A stretch of DNA of 64,000 nt from Trametes villosa (taxonomy: Eukaryota > Basidiomycota > Agaricomycetes > Polyporales > Polyporaceae). The stretch spans positions 434,001-498,000 of the forward strand of contig PUDQ02000018.1 in NCBI GenBank assembly GCA_002964805.2, read 5' to 3'. This document shows positions 11,229-25,697 of the stretch, one piece after another. The position numbers and the translations under genes were made by a program. The notes beneath the pieces were generated by a model, which ran no database searches, was not told the DNA's origin, and saw only the letters and a program-made list of their open reading frames with translations. Every line of letters begins with the position of its first letter. Within the stretch, counting starts at the first letter, position 1.

Positions 11229-14200
11229 TCATGTCGGTCTCGAGAACATCCAGGACGTGAGCCAGGACTTCGGTTGCTGCACCAGCTCCGCCTCCTCTTC
11301 CTCCCGCTCCTTCACATCTTCCGCCGCATCCTCCTCCTCTGCGATCGCAACACTGTACACCGCCTCCTGCACGGAAATGACCTTCGAGCTCGTGGAAAAG
11401 CTGGAGTGCACATGTGGCGGCGGTGGCGGCAGCGTCGGCGACGGGTCGACCACAGAGAGCATGGACCGCGAGTTGCGGCTTGGTCGCCGCGGGCGACTGC
11501 TGCCACGCATCCCGAGCTCGTAATCCATGGATGCGGCGCGGTTTCGGCGATGTGGCTCCGCCGGGCGGAAGAGCGAACCTGCGGGCGGGCGGCTGCGCGA
11601 GTCCGACTCCGAGCCAATGGACATGGACCGGAAGGCCGAGGAGGACGTGACGTCGAACGTGCTCGGGCGCCGGATCCCCAGGCTCATCCCTGGGGCGCTC
11701 TGGTTCGACTTGCGGCGCTTCGACTGACGGCGGTGCACCGGCGCGACCTCGATCTCCTCCTTGTCCGTGGACGAGACGCGGGAGGCGATCGCGGGCGGCA
11801 GCTGGATCTCCTCTGTGCCGTCGACGCGCCGGTAGTAGCTCGCGTGCAGCGACTCCGTCTCGTCGTCGATGCTGCCGAAGCTCGAGACGAAGGGGATCGA
11901 GAGGTCCGTCTCGATGTAGTCTTCCTCCCGCCACGCGCCGAGTCGCCCCGCGCCGGGCTGCGTCGTGAGCGACATCCGCATGTTCACGGTGTCGTCGAGG
12001 TTGAGGATCCCGAGCGGGTCGCGCGGGAGCCAGAGCACGTTGTCGATCTCCCGGGAGTAGTACGGGTTGGCGTAGGTGTGACAGGTAGACGACTCGTCTT
12101 CCCACGCGGGATGGGGTGGATGCCGGGAAACGGCCGCGCTACTCGCTGGACTCTCCGGACGGGTCTCACCGGCGACTTCATCACTAGTCTCCCTCCACAG
12201 AGGCATGGGGAGACCGGGAGGAGATGAGTCGGGGGGATTGGCGCTAGAAGGTGAGGTCGGATTCAACGGTATCGTCGAGTCTGTTCTGCGAGTAGGCCCG
12301 AAGGGGTTCGCTCCACGTCGAGGCGTCCGTCTTGGGCGGCTTGCGATCGTTGCGTATGGGAAGCTCAACTTCAAAGGGAACTTCCACGACCAGACGTCCA
12401 CGCGCCTGTCCTCGAGCTTCTTGATCTCGCTCCGGAACGCTTCGTCGTCGGACGGCTGTGCTTCGTCAATGAGGTCTTCGGTCGCGTCACCAGTCCCACA
12501 CACGACCTGGGCCTCCAGGATGTCGTCGCGCTCGAACCTCGCCCGGCACAGGCGTGTAAGACTAAGGCAGAATGAGCAGTGTCCAACGCAGCGAGGCGAA
12601 TCGTGTGTACGTACAACATCTTGTAGCCGGCGGTGAAGATGATGAGCACCGCTGACAGTCCAACGTTCACGGTCTTCTTGTTCACGACCATGTACGCGAG
12701 GAAGACAACCTAAAGTCGGGTCGTTCAGTTTATGCGCCTAATGATGTGTTGTGTGTGCGACAAACCTGTGAGAGCATCAGGCCTGCCGGAAATGTAAGTC
12801 AGCGAATTTCACGCCGCCTTGGTGTCGAGAAAAACATACCGTCAAGAGAGTATCGAATTATGCGGACAAGCAGCGTTTGACCGTTGCCCTCGTAGTTCTT
12901 GGCATAAACGTGGAGCAGCTGGAATGTTGCCTCAGTACCCGGTCTGCGCTGGCGTAGCAAAAATGCATACCTGGTTTTTAACAAATGCTATCGACGAACT
13001 GTCAGCATGCGAAAATCACAGCGCGGATAGAGGCGGACGGGGTTACTCACTGGCTTCCACGCAGAAGTATATGAATGCGAACGGGATGACGAGCGGGTTG
13101 AGGACAGCAAAGACAAGCAAGATATGGATGACGAGAACATGATTCGGGAGCCAATCTGTCCGGGCTGCCATTAGCGCCAGGGTGGTGGGGAGTCGAAGGG
13201 TACCTTACAGTAGTAGTTATAGGTGCGCGGGCGGATGCCCATGGCCCGCTTGCGCGGCGTCACCTGCCGCCGGGTCGTCGGGTACATGATGAGGGGCAGC
13301 TGTTGAGAGGTTAGCACGTTCATTTCCCTGCCACAGGTATCAACGCACCCCAACTGTACGAATAATTAGTACATGCACAAAATTATGGGAGAAGATAGCA
13401 CTTACAGAGCGCGATTTCGAGTCCGCCATGTATGGCCGTCGTGAAGATAACTGTCCGAGTGGGTCAACTCCTCGCCCCGGACACAAGCGAAATGATACGT
13501 ACACCATCCGACGTAAAACGGCCCAGCGACCGGGAAGCTCTGCGAGATGACCTCGGCCACCTTCGGGGCCGTGGCGTTTTCGAAGGAGACGAGGAACGAC
13601 TGCAGGGCGACGGTGCCGACGCAGAAGAAGACTAGGACGTTCACCACAAGGAACTTGTAGTAGCGGGTCATGATGCGGTCGTGCAGGGAGGACAGCGTGG
13701 CGATTGTGTGCGCCCGTTTGGCAATCAGGACTGTCGCCGATTTCGGTTAGTGAGCAACGGGGGTGAGCGTTGGGGAGGTGCGGCTTACGAAGGATGAGAG
13801 GGATCAACAGCGAGAGCAAAGCGACGAGAACGGTGGGGAGGAAGGATTGCAGTAACTCTTCTTCCCACTGGTGATCCCGGAGGTAGTCCATCTGCATTAT
13901 GAGAAGGCGGTTAGCGCAAAGATGAAGAGAGACGCGTGCAGAAGCCATACCAATCCGGGGATGAAGGTACTGAGGTTCTGGATGTTGACGAGACCGACGA
14001 AGATCGTGACAGGGAAGACCCAGAGCAGCGTGAATGCCCTACGCAAGCGAGCGTCGGTCAGCATACTATCGCGGTATGAGGAGAAGACACGTACCATACG
14101 CCAAGCTCAACGACCCAGTCCTTGACAAACTGTAAAACTGTTAGGTGGCGTAGAATGGGCCAGCACATACCAACGTACCTCTGCCCTGAAGGTAGGTTTC

Positions 14201-16169
14201 ATGAGCCGCTTCCAGTCCAAGTCTTCGAACGAAGGCGCCATCGTCACGAGACACTGCAGCGGGTTCTCCGGGTGCACGGCGAGGTACTTGCACGCCCGCC
14301 GCGCGTCCGCTGGGTCCACGAACGTCACGAACGCAGTCGGCATGGCCTCGAAGTCCGAGAGCGCCATCGACCGCTTCTCGACGATCATGTTCGTCACGAT
14401 CTGCAGCTTCGCCGTGTAGTAGTCGATTGCGGGGACAGTCTTGCCGCGGAAGATGGAGGAGAGGTGGATGAGCGGCTGGTACGCGTCGAGCGTGCTCCGC
14501 GGGAGGCTGAGCAGCGCGTCCCACACCGTCTTCTCCTCGGGCGCCTTCGCCTTCTCGGGGCTGGGCGGGAGCGCGGACTCGAGGTCCGGGCACTTGCGCG
14601 CCCAGAAGGTCCGCCAGCCGGAGCTGACGCTGCTGTCGAGGACGGTGCCGGTGCCGGTTGCGGGGAGGAAGGGCTTCAGCGTGCGCACGAGGAGCTCTGT
14701 CCGGTCCTCGCCTTGCACCGCGTCCTCTTCGCTTTGGGCCACGGCCTCCATGTCGAGGGCGCCGACGACTGACAGCCGCTTCGCCGCAACAGACATGCGG
14801 CGCGCGGCTTTCCGCAGGACACCGCCGGCCTCCTTGTTGGACATGGCAAGCTCCACGCTGGCGAGGGCCTTACGGGCGAGCTTGATGTGTGCGGTTTCGA
14901 GGAGACGCAGGATCTCCTCCCTCCGCTCCAGCAGCGAGGCGAGGTCGTTCATCTTGCGCACGATGACGACGCGGTCGATCGCCGGGACGTCATGGCATTC
15001 TGAGCTAGCCTCGTGCGAGGAGGAAGAGCGCGCAGTCTCCAGTGGGGCCCCGCTTTGGTCCGAAGTCCGTACCCTGTGCACCTGCGAGGGTAACCTGCGT
15101 GCGCGGTTGAACAGGAAGACGAAGATCTTGTTGAAGAATCCGGGCTGCGTGGAGGAGGTGATCCCGATGGCCGGCCGAGCGACGCCGCGCGACAGGTAGT
15201 ATTCGAAGTACTCTTTGAGGTCCTTCTCCGACCTGAGCGCGTGCGGGACGTTGGTGACCATGACCGTCCGCAAACGCAGACCGCGTGTGGTGTGGTCTTC
15301 TTCAAGAGGTGCCAGGGAGTGGAACGGATACTGAGGATGCGGGTGTGGGTCGTACTGCGAGTGTTCCTTGGCAGCGGCCTCCGAAGCGGCTTGATTCGCG
15401 GCGGCGATGATGTTCTGCGCGCGGAAGTGGAAAGCCCCGCGACAGATCCAGAACAGAGTCCCGAACCAGGTGAACGTGATCCAGAACATGAGGATGATGT
15501 GCACCCAAAGCAGGGAGAGGCCCTTCTCCGTGGAGACTAGCGAAGAGATCGAGGCGCGGGTCATGGACTTGGGCGAGACGGAGCCGTCGGAGAAGGTTAC
15601 GTGGATGGGGAACAGGATGGGCAGGGTCGTCAGTGTCTGCAGGAGGGCATACCAGAAGCAGCCACGGAGGAAGCGGGTGTAGAGGGTAGCGTCCACACCG
15701 CGGAGCTGGTTCATACGGTCCTCCGGGAACTTGAGGACGGGTTTGATCCAGCCTAGAGGCCACCCACCGCGGGGGTGAGGCGGGGAAGGTCGCCTGCGGA
15801 ACTTCAGCATGTGTTCGGACAACTAGAACACGACACTCACTTGGCCCATGACCTCCCTTGGTAAAGGCTGCACGGTTGTTACACCCGCGGTGAGCGTCTA
15901 GGCCGTAGCAGCAGGAAGAGTGCACTCACTATCCGAATTCCCAGGACTCGACGCTGCCCAAACCGTCGCCATGAGGCCCCTTGCCGCGACGTTTCCTTTT
16001 CATAAACTCATGCGCGCTGATGGTTATGAGAAATATGACGCCGGCCACCACGGACTGGTTGATGAGACCGCTGCGCAGTCGACTCCATTAGCGGACAAGC
16101 TTGTGGGAGCGCCTGAGCGAGGACGGACCTGTAGTCTTTTGAGAACGGCCTGTTCTGGATCGTTGCCAT
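11229..16169 (-). CDS. CSC1: CSC1/RSN1-type osmosensitive calcium-permeable cation channel
   Basis: A many-exon gene. Exon 1 is 16169..16129 (MATIQNRPFSKDY). Exon 2 gives the first membrane span (NQSVVAGVIFLITISAHEF) and ends in GSVESWEFGY; the next small exon carries LYQGRSWAK. The 15.8-14.1 kb part has spans around WYALLQTLTTLPILFPI and VHIILMFWITFTWFGTLFW, then the PHM7-type cytosolic domain (VMVTNVPHALRSEKDLKEYF, AFVTFVDPADARRACKYL). Between 14.1 and 12.6 kb come the multi-span RSN1_7TM exons, and the end is a long Ser/Pro/Arg-rich cytosolic tail containing NPYYSREIDNVLW. This domain order is that of the DUF221/CSC1 (OSCA/TMEM63) family of stretch- or osmolarity-gated channels. I did not verify every junction in the 7TM part. 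It shares a 283 bp divergent promoter with NDUFS4. Confidence 0.9.
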
Positions 16170-16452
16170 TGTCCGCCGACGAGCATGGACAACGAAGAGA
16201 ACGCCAGCGGTGCTCGCGCTCTGGGGAGGTGGGAGAGAGGTGGCAAGCAGGAGGCTTCCAAGCCGCACGCCGCTTCGCTCCCTGCACTCTGATATCCCGC
16301 TGCTGTATTTCTGGCGCCACCTGGGCTGACCTCCTCGCTACCGGCCCGGCTCTCTCCCCCCAGAAACTGAACCGGTTCAACTCCTTGTAGACGCCCGCTC
16401 CCGCCCAGCGCCGAGGTGCACCGCGCCGTCCTCGAGCTCAGCAACTCTCACC
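16170..16452. promoter_or_regulatory. Divergent promoter, CSC1 / NDUFS4
   Basis: 283 bp between the two ATGs, which point away from each other. I see no TATA box. Pyrimidine-rich patches precede the NDUFS4 start. Confidence 0.55.
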
Positions 16453-17189
16453 ATGTCTCTCCTACGCTCCTGCCAGCAGGCCATTCAGCGGCCAAACATC
16501 GCTAGGGCGGCCGTCGCTGCTGCCCGGACATACGCTACCGACTCCAATATCCCGCAGGCAGCGGACCAGAAGCAGGACTCCGAGATTGCCCAGGCCCCTC
16601 CACGAGATGTGGTCACCGCGGACATCGTCAGCGGCGCCCCCAGTACGCCAGCGTTGCCTTGGTTCATAGTTGAAGTGCTTAATCGCGGCTTGTGCAGAGG
16701 AGCTGCGTCACCGCGCGGTGAGGATCTTCCAGCCGACCCGTAGCACCACCCAGAGCGGACCCGGAAAGTCCAACCGTTGGCGAATTGATTGGGACATCCT
16801 CCCTGGCGGAGGGCGCTGGGAGAACCCCCTGATGGGATGGGCCAGCTCGTGCGTCGTGTTTTACCGCTGCTCGAGTTCTCAACCAATGTGCGGTGTAGTG
16901 CGGACTACATGCAGGGCACCCGTCTGTCCTTCCGGACGAAAGAGGACGCCATTCACTTCGCGGAGAAGCAGGGTACGTGTTGCCGCCCCTTCCATACCGT
17001 GATAACGCTTAACCTGCTTGATGCAATAGGCTGGGACTACTACATGTGCGTGATCACCGTGCGCGGCCGTGCAACACAGCTGACCATGCCCACAGCGGCC
17101 CCACCGAGATCAACCGTATCCCTCCCAAGAACTACTCGGAGAACTTCGTGTACAAGCCGAACACGCTCCGTATCGTCCGTACGAAGTAG
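16453..17189 (+). CDS. NDUFS4: NADH:ubiquinone oxidoreductase iron-sulfur protein 4 subunit (complex I)
   Basis: Five exons: 16453..16642, 16698..16848, 16899..16972, 17030..17045 (16 nt), 17096..17189. The total is 525 nt, 174 residues. Residues 1-30 are rich in Arg/Ala and lack acidic residues, a mitochondrial presequence (RAAVAAARTYA). The mature part has RHRAVRIFQPTRSTTQSG, WRIDWDILPGGGRWENPLMGW, FRTKEDAIHFAEKQGWDYY and the C-terminal IPPKNYSENFVYKP ending in VRTK, diagnostic for the NDUFS4/21 kDa subunit of the matrix arm. The length fits the family. The protein is an accessory subunit needed for assembly and activity of the N-module. Divergent from the CSC1 gene and convergent with the Rictor gene (247 bp between stops). 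Confidence 0.96.
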
Positions 17190-17436
17190 ACGCAATAGAG
17201 CTGCTCTCCATGTTCATGTCCTCTCCGCTGCGCCCGATGCCTCGCTCTGCACCTGTTGCTGCTTCTCCGCCCAGATTAATTGCGTCTGTCAAGCGTGTCC
17301 GTGAACATTCCAGCAAGCGGGACATGGTGGTATACAGAGCCAGCAGCAGTCCGTTAGCAGTACAACATCCGAAAGCACAAAGCAAGCGAACTAGTTCAGA
17401 TCCCCAGCGCCCGACGCACGCCCTCCCTCCCCGCGC

Positions 17437-20400
17437 TCAGCTGAAGCCGATGATGCGGCTCTTGGGCCGCAAGCTCATCACCGGCGCCCGCGGCTTCTTC
17501 GCCGCCGCCTCCTTCTCCTCCACGTCCGACGCTTCCTCGTCGCTGTCGTCCACCGCCACCGGCCGCACCGGCATCGGCCGGAAAGGCGGCGGAGGCGGCG
17601 GTGGGGGCGGGGGCGACTGCACGTCCACAGGGGACGGCTCGGACGGCTCCGAGGGCGCGGCGGTCTCCTGCGCGGTGAGCGGGATGCGGAGGGAGATGGA
17701 GTACTCGGAGAGCTTCTGGATGACGTCGACGTCGAGCTCGACGTTGAAGAGGTCGAAGATGTACCGCCGCACGGGCAGCTTGTACTTCTGCGAGGAGATG
17801 GTGTGCAGCGCGCGGTAAAACATGCTCGGCGAGCTGAAGATGTGGCGGTACTCGGGCTTGCTCTTCATCCTGCGGTGCGCGCGCGAGGGTTAGCAATGTT
17901 GTCGGTACGGGCTGTGGAGACGTACTTTGTGAGCGTGCGGGAGGCGGTGTTCGCGATGACGGTGTTCGCGAGGTTGTAGATGGCGGTCATGACCTCCATT
18001 TCTTCGTCGCTCTCCGGAGGCGCTAGCCGGCTGTCGTCGACAGCTTCGCTCGCGACGCAGTCCCAGTGCGGTATCTGCACATGTTGGTAAGCACGGTGCC
18101 GATGAAAAGAGGGCATTGCGTTCGACATACCGAAACAAACTTGTCGACATCTACGGGGACGCAGAGGCCGGTCGGCAGACCCAAAGGTGACAATGTAGCT
18201 TCCCAGTGGTAGTCGTCCAATATCTCCGCGCCCTGAGGGGTGGACGAGATCAAGCCCAGCACGAAGAAGCACGTCCTGCAACCCATAATCAGCCAGGCTA
18301 CATCAGGCTACGAGGGGAGACGCGTACCCTCTCACGGACAGCACGAGCGACTGCTCCGCGATCTCCAGAATCGCTGGTATTATCTCTTCCTCCTCGAGGA
18401 ACGGCAGCCCGCGCTCCGTCGCGCCGATGTTGCCCTAGCACATTTACATTCAGCTGGCTTTGTGGCGGCGCTCCGGTACGCGAACTTACCACTGCCCACA
18501 GGACGCTCTTGAGCTTGAGGATGACCTCCTGGTCCTCGCTCTCCAGGCCGTGCCGCCGGATGAAGTGCGCGAACTCCGCGAAGTGGCCCTTCTCCTGCAG
18601 CACCTCGCAGCCGAGCTCGGTCTTTGCCATCACGCCGTAGAAGTGTGGTGGCACGATGCCTTCGAATGCCCTGCACAGCCTAGGTGAGGAGAGCGATCAA
18701 GGGAGAGGGGAAGAGAGGAATTAACTCACAAGACGTCATCTTCATCGTGGTCGCTGGCGTTCTGGCTGAACGCCTTCGCGAGGAAGACCTCGATGTGCAC
18801 GACGTAGTGCAGATTCCGCTCCTGATGAATGACCGCGTTCAGCAATACATCATCTCATAGTAGAATTGGTATACTCACATGGAACCAGAGCTCCATCTCC
18901 CGGTCAATGTAATCCGCCGCATACAGGAATCGGAATCCCGTTGGTGTCGACATGAACCTACCCACAGCTCAGCACCGCTCAATTCCACTAATAACATATC
19001 ATGGACTCACTTGAGAAGCAGCGGGTGCCCAACCTCCCCGAGATGGTCCAGCGTGGGCTGCATCTCCACCACCATCTGGAGCACGTCCGTCGACTCGCAC
19101 GCTTCCTCAAGGAAGCGCACCGCGAGCTCGCGCACTTCCGGCGCTGGGTCATACAGCTGCGTGAGGAGCAGCCGGAGCATCCATGCGTTCGCTGTTTGAC
19201 TCCCGCGGATGAGGCCTCCGAGGTAGTTCGTGGCGTAATGCCGGACATGCTAGACATGCACACCGTGGGTTATTGTGGCGTTAAGAAGGTCATCAAGACA
19301 TACCTTGTAGACAGACGTTAGCGCCTTTGACAAGACGATCCGCGAGTGTCCGTCGCTGCTGACGTCGCATGTCAGTGATGCCCAAGTCGCGAGGAGGGTC
19401 TTACCCACATGCTATAGTCCAGGTTCTCAGTGATACCCTTGATGAGGTCCTCCCTGCTTCGGAGCTCGGTGAGGTGGTAGAAGGCCGTGAACAGCTTGAA
19501 CTTCTCCAGCAGTCTGACAGGACCGTAAGTATCTATGCCTTCTGGCACTTGGGGATGGTCGGCTTACTCAATGCCCTCTTTCCGTTTGCTCAAGGTGCCG
19601 AGCATCTCGAAGTAGCCGGAAGTGAGCGTCTCCTGCACGCGCTTTTTCGAGAAAATGGGGTCGGCAACCGGCGTAGGCGTAAGCTACACGGTAGCAAGTC
19701 AACACCAATACAGCAGCAAGCATCGAGACAGACTCACAGGATCAAGCTGGGCGAAGCTCTTTACCATCTGCGCTAAGAACTCGTCCTCTTGCAGGAAGCG
19801 GATACCATCCGAGCTGGCCATCAGCGCGTTCAGCAGCGAACACCCGAGCCGGACCCAACGATGATTCGACTACAAAACCGCCCGTCAGCACCAGCCCCGG
19901 ACACCACGGGTGCCGCACTAGCCCACCTTCGTGTTCGGCAGGTCGCAGAAGCGGCGGTTGAAGGGGTGGAAGAACGACATGAGCTTGCGGATGTAGCGCG
20001 AGGCCTTGATCGCCTCCTCCATGCGCTTCGCGTTGTGCAGCGGGCCGTCGATGAGGTCCTGCAGCGTCTCGAAGTTCCACTTCGTGTGGTCCTTCGTCAT
20101 CATCACCTGCGTCTCCGGCAGCAGCGTCTGGAACGTCTTGTCGTCCATCTGCATGCTCAGCTTCAGCTTCGTCTGCTCCGCCTGCCGCTGCCCGCGCCGC
20201 ACAGCGTCCTCGATCGAGTTCGCTCTGTGGTGAAGGGTGTTGAGTATCAGAGAATTGTGTGGGAGAGGTCAGCGTACCTTGGCCGGGTGTCGCCTTTGGA
20301 TGGGGGTGGCAGTCGCGACTGGTACCGGTTGAAGCTGTCGATGGCGGATAATGCTGAAGAACCGACGATTCTGTGCTCGTTTTCGTCGTAGTCCGACGCC

Positions 20401-23090
20401 AGGCTGAATACACGGGGAAGCGCCTGCAGTCCCCGTCATACTCCGCATCTCATAGCATCGGCGTTGCGGGCTTACCTGGATCTTCGCTGCTATAGACAGC
20501 GGAAGCACGCGATTCGCTTTCTGCAGGATCTCCGCCATGAGCAGCGTCGCCTTCCGCGACAGCGCCGAGCCGACGCTTGACTCCTCGAACATAGACGTGA
20601 GCGCCTACTTAGCGGCGTGAGCACCATTATCGACTGCAGTCGCTTAAAGCCGCTCACATCCAAGAGTCCTGCTTTTGAGAAGACCAAGATGAGCAGCGCG
20701 ATGTACTGATCGGTCAACTTGAGGGTATCATGCTGTTGTCTGTGGGGTATCTGCGGCGGCTGCGCGAGGTCCGCGCTTGTCCTAGACTTGCGGTACGCTG
20801 TGAAGCAGTCAGAATATACATCACGAGTATCATGTTAGCTGGGGATTGCCTACTCGTTAGCCGCCTGCCGTCGATGAACGCGCGGTGCCACTCTGGCGGC
20901 TTGATGTTGAGCAGGTCGAAGAACATGTCGAGGATCACTTCCTGCCCGGAATGAGAGGTCAGGTGCGGGCGCGTATGCCGTCATGAAGCAGAGACTGACC
21001 CGCGATTCGAGCGACGGTATGCGGAGGCAGTCGATGACTGCACGGATCGCTATCATGTCGTTGATACAGCAGTACATCAGGCCTTCATAGCGCGTCAGCG
21101 TGTTTACTATGGAATATAGATGAAAGGGCACTGACCACTCCATGTCCGGAGCATTGACGAGACGATCCGGGTACACCCCTGGATCTTCTCGTTGTACTCG
21201 AAGCCTTTGCCGTATGCGTCAGTGATACCTGACAGGGCAATCTTGCTACTCTTCAGCCAGGGTATGGCTGAACGAATGAGAAGCAGCTACCTCGAGGTCC
21301 GTCCCAGGGTGCAGGTAAGCCCGTGTCTTCGGCGAATCGACAATATGCAAGAACGCCGCTGACAATAGCGGCGCCATCTCCACAGGCCCTTCAGAGAGCG
21401 CATGTAATAGTACACGGATGCCGCCCGTTCGTGCCATTAGCTCAATGTCAATGAGTACTTGCTCACCCCATTAGTTTCTAGTAGAAATTCACTGCGTAGG
21501 GGAAATGGACGAACGGATTTCAGTGAGGGTCTGAACGCATATTGGCTTGAATGGATCCTCGGGGTATTCGGCTACAGCGATAAGTGCACGCATGACCGCG
21601 TCGGAGAGCGGTACTGTTCCAGACCCCGTCGCGGAGTGGGGCGAATGGCGCTCCGAGCCGATGTCCACAACCGTTCGGATGAGCTTGATGACCTGTTCTT
21701 TCTCGACCGTGTGCTTATTATCACGAGAAAGCGATCTACGACGTAGTTTGAATATTTCGACAACATAGGGCATGTTCGCGACGCACTTTACGATGTACCA
21801 GTCGAGATTTTGCTCCCCGAGGCGCCTCACCGAGTGCGAGTCGACAAGCGTGTGCCGGATGAGCCTGTACGCGGTAGCCCGGGCCTGCTTCGTCGCCTTG
21901 TCTGCAAGAGAGGGTAATACACTGCAAAGTGTTTCAATACTGCACGCCGAGAGAAGTTAAGAGTGAACTGACGCATGCGCGACTTCTCCGACGTCGAGCT
22001 CGTATCGGACACGCAGGTTCCGTTGCAAGAGGCTAATCAGCTTCGCCATGTTCTCTATTCGCGCGCGGCTCAATTCCGCATCAGTCGCTGTGGAGGGGTT
22101 TGGCAAAGTAGAGGTGGAGGGGGACGTTGAGGGGGACGCTGAGGACGAGCCGGGGTGACTGTAGGAGTGCTGCCGGGATAGATGCAGGAGGGACTTGATA
22201 GCACTGTTCGCCTGGTGCATCGCCGAGCGAAAGTCATCTGCATAGAGTATTGGGAGGGTGAAGGCGCGTAGGTGAGTGGTACGAACCTCTTTCCGATCCT
22301 TCCTTCCACTCTCCGGTCGACTGCAGCGGTGTGCCGGTGAACTTACGTTTGCCACTCCCGTTTGTGTCGATACTCCGCTTGCGGGTACTCCGACCAGATA
22401 CTGCAAAACGTGAGGAATCCTGCTATTAGACGCAAATGCTCCGGGCTCACCAGAATCCATGGACTTTTGGATGACTTGCATCTTCTTCTTCGCAGTCGCT
22501 AGCTCTGATTCGACTTGTGTCCTCAGCGCGTCCTTCAAGGGTACATGAGATCACAAGACAAGGAGTGCTCGGACGCATTCTCTGCGACGATGGCCAACTG
22601 AAACGCGAGGCGAGGGGCGGCGAATGCGGCATCATGGTCTTCCCTGATGGCCCAACTACGCGTCCAGCAAAGCTATGTATACTTGTCGACCAGTGCCCCG
22701 CGCGACATGGCCATATCACAAAGAACGCAGCCGCGGGCGCGTGCGCGCGGACTCACATTGAGCTCCATCTGCAGCAGGTTCTCCGCGCCCTCCTTGATGC
22801 GCTTCTCGACCTTGAGCTGGTCGGAGAGGAACTGCAGCTGTGCGCGAAGCTTGCCGGATCAGCCTCCCCCGTCCTGTTCTACCAGTGCGGCCACCCGCGA
22901 GCGGCGAGGGGCTTACTTGCGACTCTCTGTCCGCATCGGGCGCGAGCGTCGACTCCGCGGTCGACCACGACTGTGAGGGCAGGCTCTGGCCGGTGGTGGG
23001 CGTCGCGGTGCCGTTCGAGGCCCCGCCATCAGTGGAATTGGGGATCGAGAGGCTGCCGTGGCTGCTGTGCTCGGAGACTTGGGAGGGCAT
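17437..23090 (-). CDS. ste16: Rictor/Ste16, TORC2 scaffold subunit
   Basis: A large gene with many exons. The N-terminal part (23090 down to about 22.5 kb) is a Ser/Thr-rich leader followed by a coiled coil (AQLQFLSDQLKVEKRIKEG). The middle holds helical repeat segments, including ETQVMMTKDHTKWNFETLQ and NRRFCDLPNTK at 20.2-19.9 kb, typical for the RICTOR_M/RasGEF-N-like part. Near the C-terminus the exons at 18.65-18.0 kb read MPPHFYGVMAKTELGCEVLQ, HLIRRHG-like FIRRHGLES, NIGATERGLPFLEEE and TCFFVLGLISSTPQGAEIL, the Rictor V domain. The end is a Pro- and acid-rich tail (17868..17437) with a run of ten or more prolines. Rictor organises TOR complex 2 (membrane and actin control, AGC kinase phosphorylation). 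Family call is secure; not every exon junction was checked. Confidence 0.9.
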
Positions 23091-23426
23091 CCTTCCTGTT
23101 CATCCGCAGCGGTAGACCTCCAAGCCAGTGAGAGCCAGACCCGAGACTAGACAACGAGTATAGCAGATATGCCCAGTAGCCCAGATGCTCAGCAGCTTGT
23201 TGGTGCAAGGACTCGAGAGCGAGTACACCGAAGCCGAGGACGCGTTCATGCCGATGTGCTACACCGCCCACGTGGATATTGATCGACAATTGTTATCGCG
23301 TCGGGCGTCTATCTCCCCCCCAGCTTCACCCGTACTCCCGTTCACTGCGCTTACACTCGAAAATACAGCCGTCTATCCGTTCTACAGTACACAAGTTCTT
23401 GGGTCTTCTACTGTTCTAACTTACGT
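23091..23426. other. Intergenic: Rictor promoter and OYE 3' flank
   Basis: 336 bp between the Rictor start and the stop of the oxidoreductase gene. No further gene is supported. Confidence 0.5.
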
Positions 23427-24914
<1,488 letters not shown>

Positions 24915-24981
24915 GTTAGCAGGAGCGTGTATCGGTAGCGGGTCAGCAGGATGTCCACCGTACTCGGACGTTCGGATGCTC

Positions 24982-24989
24982 TTATATAC
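24982..24989 (-). promoter_or_regulatory. TATA box of the OYE-type gene
   Basis: TATATAAG on the minus strand lies about 70 bp upstream of the chosen ATG at 24914 and supports that start over an in-frame ATG at 25061. Confidence 0.5.
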
Positions 24990-25697
24990 CGGCGAGCCTG
25001 GGGTTGGTCTTCTCGAGATCTGCATCGAGCACCATGTCACGCAGACGTCATAGTGCTGCACGCTAGGGTTTCGTGCTCAATCCGCGCACGCTTGTACTGC
25101 TAGACGGAGTAGTCAGCATGACAGTGAACTGGTGACCAATAACGACATTTGCTAAACATCGTTTATGATTCATCGTGTCTTTTGAAGATTCGTAATGAAC
25201 CGTATACTCAGCACTCTGTCGCGGAGTATCAAGCTCAAGCTTCCCAGTGAGAACTAACAAGTTCAAATCCGTGCTTTTCGGGCTGGATCCGTCTGAAATC
25301 GAGAAAATCCGGTTATTCTTGGGAAATCTGGGAGGTCGGTGGAATAAGCGCCAAGGGAAGCCTCGATTCCGCTCATTCGGGACAGCAGACGTCCCCCAAA
25401 CTTGCGACATGTCGCGTCTCGCGTCCACCATCGCCCACCAACGTCATGTTGCCTTGCCTCGCGTCCTCTGAGCGAGCCGTGTTCCCGCCGTCCGACTCAT
25501 ACGCTTGCCTCACCCACTCGACATCGCTCACTCCGTGGGAACTTTCTCAGCCTCTTTATGTTCTTGACGTCGCGCTGAGTTGGTCTCCCGTGCTCCTCTT
25601 TTCTCTACCACCACCATCTCTCGTGGTTGACTAGGCTCTGCTTTCCCCACATACTTGACTCATACCTGGAGCTTCCCCGTCCGGAGTGTAGAGGCAG
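24990..25697. other. Intergenic between OYE gene and possible small gene
   Basis: About 700 bp. A 122-codon open frame on the minus strand (25431..25063) has no recognisable domain and overlaps what looks like a pyrimidine-rich upstream region on the plus strand, so I do not call it a gene. Confidence 0.4.

Noticed and set aside
10423..12105. 560-codon open frame on the minus strand
   Set aside because: It runs out of frame through the CSC1 C-terminal exon, the intergenic region and the first GH131 exons and introns. The real genes explain the sequence.
11274..12227. 317-codon plus-strand frame, Arg-rich
   Set aside because: Antisense shadow of the CSC1 tail; composition follows codon bias of the opposite strand.
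14122..15199. Plus-strand frames of 216 and 252 codons
   Set aside because: Antisense to the conserved PHM7-type domain of the CSC1 gene.
19742..20413. 223-codon minus-strand frame, Ala/Arg-rich
   Set aside because: Alternative frame over Rictor exons; the Rictor frame carries the conserved sequence.
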